Assembly (NCBI GenBank): GCA_020002185.1
Contig: CM034534.1
Coordinates: forward strand, 60,067,050 to 60,131,049
Length of the DNA: 64,000 bases
Direction of reading: 5' to 3'
DNA from: Paraescarpia echinospica
Lineage: Eukaryota; Annelida; Polychaeta; Sabellida; Siboglinidae
Both the position numbers and the translations under genes were made by a program. The notes under the pieces were generated by a model. It worked only from the letters and a program-made list of their open reading frames with translations. It was not told the DNA's origin and made no database searches. Positions 34,415 through 45,835 of this stretch are shown in pieces; within the stretch, counting starts at the first letter, position 1; each line of letters starts with the position of its first letter.

Positions 34415-35791
34415 ATGTTATGTAACGGATCACTGTTCAATGTTTACGCTATTGCAGGTGAAAGCGTCAGTGATGCAGTCAGGAACATCGCAGTTACTCG
34501 ACTACCTAACATCATGACCAGCAGATGTCTTCACCGGGTCATGACGTGCCTGGGTATCTGTTCTCGTCGACTGGTGGCCAGCGTGAGGAGATGGAAGTCG
34601 TTTGTTTTCCTCTACCTCTTCGTGTTCCTTGTGGTGTTGCCGCTGATGTGCCACGACATGCCAGACTCGATTTACTTCCACAAAAGTGGAAGCCTGGAGG
34701 AAGTCCAACAGCGGATACAGCATGCCAACGACGCAAGACTCAACTGGTCTCTGAATTATCTGGCAATTATCAACCGCACAAGACACTTTCCAGAAGCCAG
34801 AATAGCATCTATGAAAGACTCGCATGTTGACATTGCAATCACCGTTGTGACAGTGTCACGAAACCGACAACTGGTTGACAGCTACAAACCACGATATCTG
34901 TCGCAGATTGTCGCCAGACTTCTTGCGTACTGGCATAATGCCAAAGTGCAGGGATTTCGTTATAATATCTCGTTATCCATCTGCAATGTCGACGCAGATC
35001 CGGACTCGTACTTAGAAGCTCAACGTCTTTCCAGTGTCATAGACATTTTCAACCGGTTTAAGGAAAAATATACTGCTGTTAAAGTTCAGAAAGAGAAGGA
35101 AAAGGAAGATTATGTGTTTTGTATAAATCAGACCCTTGGTATTTATGACCCACGATATGTGTTTGTTATTGAAGACGATGCGCTTCCGACACAGAGCATG
35201 TTTCCTACCTTACAACATGTCATCGGAAGGCATCTCGATAGAAAATTCATTCAAGGTCGCCTGGTGGTGAATACTGATGACGTCACATACGTGAAGTTTT
35301 TCCATCCAAAATGGCTGCTCGGTTACTACAGCATCGACCCTGAGCGAATCCCTGGACTTTTAGCATTTGGTAGCGTCTGTGGTACGTTATTATTACTAGT
35401 ATATTGGTATTTAAAACCGGATTGTAGTCGTTCCGACTTGTACATTACGTGGTTCCTTCTCACTGCTTGTGTTATTTTGGTTGCCATTGCAATAGGCCGA
35501 GGAAATTTGGTATGGTTGAGAAGTTTGTTTGGACCAGAATTCTACAGCTATGTTCCTGCACCGAGCTGTTGTACCCCAGCGATGCTGTTCCCGAAGCGAG
35601 GTGCATATCGAGTGATTAACTACCTCAGTCAAGTAAAGTCTTCAAAGTACTTGGGCAAAGACTCGATTCTGGACCAGTTATGGCAGAAGTTTGGCATGAA
35701 AGCCTATCTAGTCGAGCCAGGTACATTTACACACATTGGCTTATATTCGTCTGTTCATAGCAGTATTGTAAACCCATGGAAACTAGAGTAA
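34415..35791 (+). CDS. PGAP4: PGAP4-like GPI GalNAc transferase, copy b
   Basis: Encodes a 458-aa protein identical to that of 8752-10128: signal-anchor at about 62-80, EDD at 253-255, and a central transmembrane pair at about 313-332 and 342-361. The likely initiator is Met34 (34514). The flanks are the same, including the Penelope-like insertion abutting the stop. Identity this complete implies a very recent duplication, ongoing conversion, or an allelic copy misassembled in tandem. If real, it doubles the gene dose of this Golgi GPI-modifying enzyme. Confidence 0.88.
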   Translation: MLCNGSLFNVYAIAGESVSDAVRNIAVTRLPNIMTSRCLHRVMTCLGICSRRLVASVRRWKSFVFLYLFVFLVVLPLMCHDMPDSIYFHKSGSLEEVQQRIQHANDARLNWSLNYLAIINRTRHFPEARIASMKDSHVDIAITVVTVSRNRQLVDSYKPRYLSQIVARLLAYWHNAKVQGFRYNISLSICNVDADPDSYLEAQRLSSVIDIFNRFKEKYTAVKVQKEKEKEDYVFCINQTLGIYDPRYVFVIEDDALPTQSMFPTLQHVIGRHLDRKFIQGRLVVNTDDVTYVKFFHPKWLLGYYSIDPERIPGLLAFGSVCGTLLLLVYWYLKPDCSRSDLYITWFLLTACVILVAIAIGRGNLVWLRSLFGPEFYSYVPAPSCCTPAMLFPKRGAYRVINYLSQVKSSKYLGKDSILDQLWQKFGMKAYLVEPGTFTHIGLYSSVHSSIVNPWKLE

Positions 35792-35796
35792 GTTTG

Positions 35797-36551
35797 ATTT
35801 GAAAGTGCAGTTACGTGTCCGAATCCTCTGTTTGCTCAACATAGCTTTCGGCATCTTCCCGGTATCATCGTCAACGTTGTACTGAACCGGTCTCGGTGGT
35901 CATGTGATCGTCACATGAAGGCAATTCCAGGAATATCGCTGGAAGATTGTAGTTGGTGTCTCTGTTGATAGTTGGTGTCTCTGTTGAATACGTAATAGGG
36001 ACACACCAGAAACACTACAACAACATAAGATTCATAGTGGTGAACGACAAGGACAACCCCTCAAAGAACAACATATGCGGGGTCATATACGAAATAACGT
36101 GTCCGGACTGTCATCAAAAATAATGAGTCGATCATTACAAACAAGCAAGCAGATCACTGAGGGTCTGATTCAAAGAACATCAGGGCTCCACTCACATCTA
36201 TAGGTGATCAACGAGTGAACGAGGTCCATAGCACCATGGCCTCAAGACGCCGCCGTGCTCGCTAGTGAGAACAACTTCTGGCGAAGAAAGATTAGCGACG
36301 CCATTGAATATCGAATGAGGCAACCAGCGATCAACAGAGACACCGGCTCCGATCCACCTGCCATACTACTGGAACCGCTGCCATGTGACGTTCACCAGCA
36401 TCGTTACATGACCACCGTGACCGGCTCAGTACAACGCTGATGAGGGCCCCGTGAGGGTGTCGAAGCACCGTTGAGCAAACAACTGATCCGCACACGTAAA
36501 TGCGCATTCAAATCCATATGAATGTAAGCGAATCCGGACGTAATTTACATG
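35797..36551 (+). mobile_element. Penelope-like fragment, copy II
   Basis: Same 755-bp insertion as 10134-10888, with the 14-bp duplication at 35783-35796 and 36552-36565, the GIY-YIG-end coding scraps and the hammerhead-like motif (36432-36473). Confidence 0.7.
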
Positions 36552-36565
36552 CTAGAGTAAGTTTG

Positions 36566-36984
36566 TTTATTTTTTTTGAAAACCGTGATACAGGTGTATT
36601 ACAGCATATGCGTATCCAGGGCACATGCCTCCCTAGACTTTAGGAATTAGGCGTGCACGCAGACCTTTTATAATGGTCCCACGCGACCGTGCCCCCATAG
36701 ATCGTTTGAAATGTGCTCCCGTTCAAGTTATAATAAGTTGAAGTTACGGCGACGTGGCGAAAAATTGTCAACAGTACTCCCCGTCTTCCGATATCATCAG
36801 TCCAGCCGAGACATCGGCTGAAGTTACGGCGGCTCGGCAGCGCCAACATTTCTAATACACCATTTGGTTCGCCCGCCAGTGGAGATCTTTGTGCCCCCAG
36901 GCTCGATTTCTGGATCCGCTCCTGTACAGGTATTTACAAGTCAAATGTTGTTATCTGTGATAATGATAGTTGTTTGTTTGTTGA
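36566..36984. other. PGAP4-b 3' flank
   Basis: Counterpart of 10903-11325; no gene seen. Confidence 0.4.
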
Positions 36985-37154
36985 ATGATTAACTACATCA
37001 GTCAAGTTAGTTGCTCATAGTACGCGGGTATGGACACCGTTCTGGACCTGTTACTGTATAAGTTTGACGTGCAAGCCTATCTAGTCGTGCCAAGTACATT
37101 TACACACGTTGATTTTCATCCGTTTCTTCATAGCAGCATTGTGAACCCATGAGT
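36985..37154 (+). pseudogene. PGAP4: PGAP4 3'-end fragment, copy II
   Basis: Same as 11326-11495: in-frame TAG and an 8-bp deletion before the normal stop. Confidence 0.8.
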
Positions 37155-39074
37155 AAGTTTGTTTTCATTCATGGGAAATAAATGTATTACATGTTATTAC
37201 AAACTAAATGCCATGTTTTCTGTTCCCCCCGCCACCATGCATGAATAAGCAGTTTTAGAATACAGTAGAGTCAGTGATGGGTGACCGCTCCTGCACAACC
37301 AAAGTAGGTTGCAGATCGTGCATGATAATGTACTCAGTGTCTGAAATTAGCCATAAATGAACTGACCCAATTTTGTTTGAACTGGCCCAGATCAATTTTC
37401 AACTGACCCTGCTGAATTTGAAATGGCCCGACTAATTTACAAACCACATCGACACATTTCCGTATTTCCACATTCTTTAATCACACACGTGAATATCTAT
37501 CATTTAAATTTTACATGTAAGTGCATAAAATATTATACAGTAATAATTTTAACATTAACTATACGTACACTAACATAATAGAGCTAAGTTACACTAACAT
37601 ACTATAACTTTGCATTGCATTATATATGTATATATATATTTGCATAAGTAAATAAGTAAAATTTTGCCTTAAAAACTACAAATATGTATGTAAGCACACT
37701 ATAATAATAAAATTCAAATTATAAAAACTATTTTTAATTACCAAACTAGCCTACAACAATAATTATAAATTGTGTTCCAAATGTATGTCCTGATTATTCA
37801 AACTCTGCCCAAAGCTAGTACTTGTATTTAACTGTATTAGTGTTGCACTCAGATGCATGTATACAGTGCATTTGTCACTTCTGTTTAGGTATTTCCCGGT
37901 TTAGTCAGAAGGTGACACCACAAAACTACGTGGCCTTCACCTTGCCGATGTTGGTCACGTTACGAAATACACTTTTGTTACGAGTCAAATTTGGATTTAG
38001 GCCGTATTTATTTGTAGATAAAGAACAAAAAGCATGCCTAGCAAAACTATGATAAATGGCGTCCAGTCTGACTCTTGGAAAACTGCACTGCCGGTGGCGA
38101 TGCCACCGGTGTTTAGACTTGGCGTTCGTTGACTTTGCTATTTAATACAACCGTTCGAGTGGTTTTGACGAACTATTGTTGAATTATTACCAAAGTTGCG
38201 TTTACCGTCTTCTATAACCGAGTCGAGTCTTAGAATTCTACCGAACTATGCATCGGATGCAGCCTAACCGTGTCCGCCGAGATAAACCGGTGGCGTTTTT
38301 TGTGAACCGGCGGTGTCGGGCCGATAACTTGAACATGTTGGCGAATTGAATCGCCGGGACGAATTTTGAATCGGTGGCCGGCCCTATTTTCGAACACTTG
38401 TACTCCATATGATGGATAACGGGACAATATTAGTACAGCGTATAATGATTTGTGAACCAATATTTGTTTTTCTTTAGTGGTACACCGCGTGTTATATCGA
38501 CTACTGAATAGTCAAATCTTGGTTGTTGACAATGCACATATATGCATGTCATAAACCCTTGAAGCACCCAAACTACCTCCTACTGCTCCCTCGAGACCCT
38601 CAACTGCATTCCCGTTGAGATCTCGAGCGGAACTCTTCCCTCAAGCTGCGGAACTCTTGTCGCAGCGGGAGATAGGGTGCGTACGCACCCATCGCACTCC
38701 ATAATGCAGGCCTTGTTATATGTAATTTGTATGTTTCTGAACGGTCTTGTCCCAGATATACGGCGCTATAAATACATACAGATATTTTTTTGCTATTATT
38801 GACATAAAATACATGTCAATTAGGAATGTGACTTACTGTTAAAACATACTGTCACATCAAACATACAGTCACATCAAACATAAACGAAAAAAAAATTGTG
38901 TAGTAATAATAACTAAAGAACATAGAAAGACGCGAATGGACCTTGAGACATGTGAGAAGATTCACATACAATTCTTCCAAGTTAGCGTATTAATATATAG
39001 ATGTTTCAGTGTTAATTAATTTTAAGATATATATTGAAACTACAAAACTTCTTCCCATTGCCGCCTTTATTGCG
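37155..39074. other. intergenic, no gene confirmed (copy II)
   Basis: Counterpart of 11496-14049 without the 655-bp block. It retains 13 bp (TTGTTACGAGTCA, about 37977-37989) that copy I lacks near 12310. The palindrome GGGTGCGTACGCACCC is at 38675-38690. Confidence 0.4.
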
Positions 39075-39386
39075 GGGTGAGGTCAACGTCACTTGGTAGC
39101 TTCTTCCGCTTTGCTTGTTAACGTCCTCCGCCTCCCTCGGTCCTCTGCAATGATCTCCCACACCTGGCTGTCTTATCTGCCCTATCAAAGTATCATTACA
39201 CGTTGACGTTCCATCTCAGCTTTGGTCTTCCTCTCGACAGCCTGTCCTTGCTTTGCAAATGTTCAGTCCGTCCACTCTGCTTCCGACTACTATAATGTTT
39301 GTGTTTTGTCATGCCGATTTCTTCTCTCAATTCCTTCACATTCCTTCTATTATCTTCAGCATGGCTTATCGGGATGGATATCATAA
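39075..39386 (-). pseudogene. LINE ORF2 C-terminal remnant, copy II
   Basis: Counterpart of 14050-14360 (RGRPKLRW on the minus strand, then a frame change). Confidence 0.5.
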
Positions 39387-41076
39387 ATAATTTAGGGTAG
39401 TTTTGATAAAACGTGAAACATGAAGTATGTTTCTATCTGGTTCATTATGATTTGTGACGCGCTAGTGCTGCCACCTTGTGCACTAAATACTAAAAACGTC
39501 TCAAACGCGTTACAATGGTTTGCTTTGATGTTATCCGCATCTGGCATCATATTTTACGAAACCGGAAAAACACGGAAGCCTAAGATAAACGGGGTCCCAA
39601 GATAAAAGTGTGTTTCTGTGTTTATATCATTGCGTAAGTATAGCCAACTTATATCTGAGTCTGATGGTTGTGTTGGTCTGATGCATTTAGTACATCGCCA
39701 TGTTGAGCATGCGAATTAGTATTATGTTGAAAACATTGACGCTGGCAGATTGTTAATCGAGACGATACCGTATCTTTTTAAATGTTATCGTATATATTAT
39801 AATATACTAATAATAATATAGTTACTGGGTCGCTGTTCGACCTAGCCTAGATTACCCAGGTGGCAGCACTTTTGCCCATCACATCTGCCTGGAACATTAA
39901 GTAACTCAATATTACCGCTAGGGGGCTTTACCCCAGATTGGAATTGGAACAATTTATTCGACAATAAACAAACAAAAGCACATAATGCAACACAATTTAC
40001 AAATTTCGGGTAGAGACGATGATTGGCTCTCAGGCCAACTATAAAATAACAAATTAAATAAGGATACACTTATATCAGATAATACTATAACAGCTATTCA
40101 ACATTAAACTTATATTGAAACATGTCACACACAAAATAAACCGACTTTAAACTTTTTTCTTAGTTTAGTGCCTTTTAATCACATGCATATTTACTAGGTG
40201 GCAGCTCACACTTTTGTATAGACGTTGTTTTGCTTATGTTCGAGCAGAAACAAAAGACTAAGTGTGAATAAGCATGATATAAATACCAAACAAGCACACA
40301 TTTTTAACTAAACATAGTGCAATCGATGTCGCATGCATCGGTCGGACTGCTATCTAATATATGTAGTTGCTAAAATACAATCAAAACGTGCTGATTATTA
40401 TATTTAGGGTCCTCGGTTCGAATCACGTAGAGTACTCCAAATTGTTGTTTATGTTCATTTAGTTTAAGATTAATTTTATTTTGGGCACTATTTCGTAATT
40501 TCATCGAAAACACATAATATATAAACATTCTGGAGGATAGACGTGCAAACTGGCAGTGAGCAGTCAAAAGGCGATTCTGAGCCAGACTATATTCCTGGCG
40601 AAGTCACGCAGCCAGGCGAGAGTCGGTTAAGCGAGACTATGTTCGATCCACACCAAAATCCGTCGCTTTGAATCTCGCGAGATCTAGCCGCTGATCTCTG
40701 TGTATGACTAACGAGAATTGAGCGTGACTTCCCAAGGCAATTACATCACATGCGTTATTGGGTTAACATATCTTTTTCATTGGTTATAACCACCAGCACA
40801 ATAAACGCGGTTACCAAACTTTTCGTGCGGCGATGTGTTTTTGTATGGAAACTAAGTATTTAACTCAAACCAATTTTTCTGATAATTTATTTGCTAAACA
40901 TGAGACAAAGTAGTGATAAGGAGTTACTTCAAATTTTTATAAAAACGTCATGTTTATATTATTGGCACGATCGTCGACAAGACCATGTTACTGATTAGTG
41001 CAGTTGGCTGGCCGACGACCGTGCCCCTTAATATAAATATGCCGCATTAAAAATCTGAAGTTTTTTGAGAAATAGA
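39387..41076. other. intergenic, no gene seen (copy II)
   Basis: Counterpart of 14361-16049, with TCTCGCGAGA at 40673-40682. Confidence 0.4.
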
Positions 41077-41497
41077 TCACATGTCGAATCCGAACCCACC
41101 TCACTTTCGCCGCTATAACTTGAGTTTTGCCTAACTGTGATACCTCAGTGCGTTAGTTCCACCATTCAACATCATCCCAGGCATATTTATATTTTGAACA
41201 TTATTGTGTCTTAGCGCACTTTTGTAGCCCAAATAGCGACCCGGTTTGCGCTATTCTGCGCCGCTGCGGTCGTGCGTTACCGCATTGCACGCGTAAAATG
41301 AGCGATATAGCAAAGTATATTGATGCAAATCGGGGCGCTATTTACGCCTAAAAAATGCACTAAGCCGCAATATTCTTAAACGTAAATATGCCTGGGATAA
41401 TGTTGAATGGTGGAACTAACACACTGAAGTATCAAAGTTATGCAAAATCAAAGTTACAACGGCGAAATCGAGGTGGGTCCGGATTCGACACAAGTGC
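41077..41497. mobile_element. fold-back element, copy II
   Basis: Counterpart of the long imperfect palindrome at 16050-16471. Confidence 0.8.
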
Positions 41498-42324
41498 CCC
41501 ATATTATAATTTCCTTATTTATTTCATGCTAGCGTACAAACAAATTGTTAGGCAAGTTGGTTTTAGACTCAGGGTTGGTTTTCTGCCGGGCAGAAAGGTA
41601 TTTCTGTCGCGTCCAGGGCAGAAATAGAGTAGAAAGTATTTCTGCCGGGCAGAAATGGCAACAACCAGGGAATACATGCCATTGATAGGATAGGCTTGGG
41701 CAAGGATTTTTCAGTGAAATTGACCTATTTCAATTTGTACTCTAGCCCTAGATTATATGTATTGAAATAAATACGTCAATATGTTGTCTGTTCATACGTA
41801 AAATTGTGTTATGATAACTCAAAAACTACGAGTTCAGTAGGCTTACAAAACAACACGTGAATCAACGATCTACAGGCCATGGCGACATGCTGCCTGTGCT
41901 AAGACGCTATGTTGTTACACAGACGCTGAGTGTAACACTGTAGCTCCGGTCAGGTCGAAAAATGAAGCGTAAATCATGCTTCTTCATAGACCTCGCGCCG
42001 CCTAATTTTTAGTCATATTTAGTCAGAATAAATTTTTATTGATCAATAATGGTAGCTCGACCGAACAGTGATAAACACTCGTTCGAACGAAGAAAAATGT
42101 GCCGGCCACAATGCGACTGTAACATAAGCCAATGTGTAGCTGTCATCTTTTGCTAATAACTTCACTATTTCACATCAGATCAATTAGTGTTTATGATCAA
42201 TCGATTTGGCATTAATTTTTGAATCAGTTAAACGTTGTTTTGTGAAAATTACATTTAATTTGTTGCCGCGGCAACATTTAAAAAGGTGAAAGATTGCGAA
42301 TTTTACCCGAGTAGCGACGCTTAA

Positions 42325-42996
42325 AGGAAATAAAAACAAGGCATTAGTTAAAATCCGTTTTCCATGTGTACACAAAGTTTAACATTGTATGTAACATTCG
42401 AGAACATTAAAGAAATACAGAAAAATACATTTGTAGCATAAATTCGATTTTAAACCCGTCTGTGTAGCGATTCCCGTGGAAAATAACAATTTAATGAGCA
42501 AACATATATCGTATCCAGCTACAGAAAGTAACGTGTATAATCTCATAATATCACTAGAATATCTGTATGTGTGTGAAGGAGGAGTTGTACAATTTATCAC
42601 AACAACTTAAATCAGTCAGCAAATCCCTGTAGGTCCTGCTAGCTCAGTTGGTAAAGGCGTAGGTTCCTTGGTATTTATTTTACAATCGGGCGACGCCGGT
42701 TCAATCCCGACACCAAACCATTGATTTTCTTTACACTTTTTTATGTTTTCACGAAGTAATATAAACCAAATCATTTTGTATACTATGATGCACTAGTTTG
42801 TATTACATCGGAATATCGCACAATAACTAATTTTGACGCTCGTTTCGACCCGAAAGCTATCCTTGTAAACATGCTCTGAATGCATGGAAAGGGTCGGCCT
42901 GATGCGAGTATGGGTCACATCTCGGCATCCCGAAAAGCTCGCCAAAAATATACATATTCGAAAATGTCCGGATGCACAGCATAAAATGTGGAATTT
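42325..42996. mobile_element. truncated Kolobok-like relic, copy II
   Basis: Counterpart of 17300-17972, preceded by TTAA at 42321-42324 and holding the tRNA-like sequence at 42632-42719. Confidence 0.65.
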
Positions 42997-43482
42997 CTAT
43001 ATAGTCCTGTGGTTTGAGCATTCTTGTATGTCACCTTTTTTCGGTATTGGTATAAGGATGGCTCGTTTCCAGTCCATGGGCCATGTTCCAATTCTCCATA
43101 TTTTCTTGCATAATGTGTGATAGATATCCACGCCTGCTTCTCTACTTGCTCTTATTAGCTCTGCAGTGGTGTTATCAGTGCCAGGTGATTTTCCGTCTTT
43201 TATACTTTTTATTGCCCACTCCACCTCTGAACGCAAAGACTCAAGTTCATCTTCTGGTTCTGTCCTCTCTCTGCCTTCATCCATGTCTACTTCTTCTGTT
43301 TCTTCTTTCTTAAACATGCTTTCACAATATTGCTTCCATCTTTCAAGTATGTCATCGCTTTCTGTCAGAGTCATTCCCGTTTCATCTTTGATAACGCCAA
43401 GTCTAGGTTTGATCGACTGTGTCATAGACTTGATTTCCTCGAACATACTGCGACTATCGTTCCTTCTCATACATAGTATCAT
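42997..43482 (-). pseudogene. LINE reverse transcriptase N-terminal fragment
   Basis: A 161-aa minus-strand frame. It begins MILCMRRNDSRSMFEEIKSM (end of the endonuclease-RT linker), then a charged linker with WKQYCESMFKKEE, then the RT fingers with AIKSIKDGKSPGTDN, AELIRASREAG, CKKIWRIGTWP and LIPIPKKGD, and a stop after NHRTI. The style is RTE-like. No palm catalytic block exists, so it is an inactive scrap. The duplication breakpoint lies inside it near 43233. Confidence 0.75.
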
Positions 43483-43486
43483 ATAA

Positions 43487-45508
43487 TAAAGTAGTGTCGA
43501 TGGTGGAATGCAAGGCGGGCCGAGATCGACGTATGTTAGTTGTTAATTTTGCTATGTGATCAAATCATTTTGAAATGTACACTAATATATTTTAAAACGA
43601 ATATCCAAATTTACAAAATTACAAAGAAACAGTGCGTTAAATATGTGATTACAGATAATCATATATAATATTATTTTATAAATAAAAGTTATGCTTATAC
43701 AAAGCAAGCTAAATTTCTTACAGAATTAACCAAAGTACATTAGAAATATCCCATTATTTCTTCATGTAATTACTTCATTATGTTGTAATGGTTGTTCTGG
43801 TTTCAGGTCCAGAACAGTTTTAGTTTTGACAATTTTCCCTGACGTTTCACAAAACGTCAGATAAAAACCAAACAACATGACATAGCTCAATGAAACTTGT
43901 TTTACTGTCCACATATCAAATTTATCTTCCAGGTGTTAATATTTTTATTTGCCTGAGATATAGTTTTCAATTTTGTGCTTGTCTCCTGCCAGGTGCTAAC
44001 ACCACATTTCCTCATGTTGAAAACATGATATCTCAAAAACTATCATTCACATCCATCTCAAATCGTATATGTACTAATTGTATATGTTGTTGTCATTGGA
44101 CAGGTATAATATTATGATATTCAATGTATTAATTAAAAAGTTGTATTAGGTCAAAAATGACATTTTTATAACAAAATGCTTGTCCGATCCTAGATAGGAA
44201 AGTGCTATTTTTTTCGTAGAATAGTTTTTCAATATCTTTATGTACCTGTCTACGTGCAAGGTGAGTAAAAGTACAAACACATTCACATTAGTTCAAGTAC
44301 ATTCGTATAATAACATACTTTTCAGTGTTAGGTGTGTGTTTAATTTCTTGTAATGTTATATTACAGTCACTGATCTACAGTGTACTGTAAACAGACGTCA
44401 TAATCAGGGGCAATGATATCGGACCACTTGCATTCATTTGTGTGGATTTTGTTGTACCTATGTGTCCAGGACTTGTCACCTAACGACACATGGGCTGCAA
44501 CATTCCTTTGACCAGGGTTTCTCTTATCTGCTCTCCCAGTTCATGTGTACTAGTTCTATTACAAACCTACAAGTTGGCTATTAATTAAAACTTATCATCT
44601 GGACATCTTGTGGTCAGTGGAAAGCCGGGTTTTGAAGCATCTGACCACTGTATCCAACTAACCAGGCTAGCTGTTAGAGCTTGCTATTGTTTAAGTGGTT
44701 GGGTGAGCTGCTAAGACACGTTTGCTAGCTGTATATGTCATAATAACTTGTTGAGGATGGCACCACAAGATGACAGTAATGGTGTAAGAAGGAAATAGGA
44801 ATGTTGATATTGATAGTAAAATAAATAAGTGTAAAGATATGACTACTTTGGGAGTGTCTGCCTTTAGGGCAGAAACTAGAGAAAGGTATTTTTGCTGGAT
44901 GGGTAGAAAGTATTTCTGCCGCACGGTTTCTACCATGAAGGCAGAAACGTGCCAACCCTGGTTTTAGTGACAATGACATACTTGCAATGTTCGTCGGAAA
45001 AACCACCTTCCCGTGTAAACACTGCTCTCGGCATTAAGCTGCCGGGCGGTTATTAGCCAGCGAAAGACAAATGTTGGTGTAACTACAGGGGACTGCCTTG
45101 GAAGTCACGTTCAGTTCTCGTAAGTCATACAGAGATGGCGCCGTACATATAGCGGCTAGATCTCGCGAGATTTTGGGGACGCGTCAGAGATTTACGGATA
45201 ATGACCAGCGAACTATACCTATTTAATAAAAAATCATGTCTGTTAAACACAATTCTTGTTCGTACCAATTTAAAGAGTGTATTTCATTTAAAAGTGAAAT
45301 GTTGCATTTGAAAGCTCTTTAAAGTTTAACCTGTTATAGAAACGTTCATCGCTAAAAATATACTGATAACATTTTACAGATGTAATTTTGTATATAGACA
45401 TGCATATTAACATGCAAATACATATTTAGAAAAAAATTACACCAATGAAGCTCAATTAAGTAATATTAATATTTAATTTTAAATGGCATTTCTGGAATTA
45501 ACATTAAG
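43487..45508. other. unique spacer between the duplication and PGAP4-c
   Basis: No gene supported. Contains a hairpin CTGACGTTT-CACA-AAACGTCAG (about 43840-43861), a degenerate TTTCTGCC repeat block (44875-44965) related to 16540-16650, and an ~80-bp block with TCTCGCGAGA (45161-45170) that is inverted relative to 15640-15720. Confidence 0.45.
45161..45170. promoter_or_regulatory. TCTCGCGAGA palindrome upstream of PGAP4-c
   Basis: An exact 10-bp match to the BANP-type core-promoter motif, ~670 bp upstream of the PGAP4-c open frame. A promoter role is possible, but the motif is part of a small repeated block. Confidence 0.35.
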
Positions 45509-45510
45509 TA

Positions 45511-45810
45511 TACCTGCCAACCTGTTTTGAATTCCGGGAGATTCGTCCGAGGTTCAGCACGCTTCCCATGTCGCGCTGTCACTCGGATGTTGACATCGGA
45601 AGACTGGAGGGAGGGTGCTGTTGAAGATTTCTCGCTGAAACAGCGGTTCATTACATCTCGTGGTGTCGCTCTGTCTGGCACGATGACATCGGAAGACCGG
45701 TAGCGGGGGATTGAAGCAAAAATCAAAAATATTTGCCTGTTTTCCCAGAGACCGGGAGATACATCTAAAACCAGGGAGACTCCCGGAAATTCAGGGAGAG
45801 TTGGCAGGTA
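45511..45810. mobile_element. 300-bp MITE with TACCTGCCAAC termini
   Basis: Inverted termini TACCTGCCAAC and GTTGGCAGGTA, flanked by TA on both sides (45509-45510, 45811-45812). The ends extend as ATTCCGGGAG and CTCCCGGAAAT. No transposase is encoded; the 86-aa minus-strand frame across it looks incidental. It lies 25 bp upstream of the PGAP4-c open frame and is absent from copies a and b. Confidence 0.75.
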
Positions 45811-45835
45811 TACACAAACTCAATTTATTGTACGA

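Larger units (their letters stand above)
18211..43238. repeat. tandem duplication, copy II
   Basis: Head-to-tail repeat of 633-18210, expanded to ~25.0 kb by a Kolobok-like element (21590-27537) and ~2.2 kb of a diverged permuted repeat (27542 to ~29740), and shortened by ~655 bp. Features of copy I recur in order. Insertions present in both copies were there before the duplication. Confidence 0.9.
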
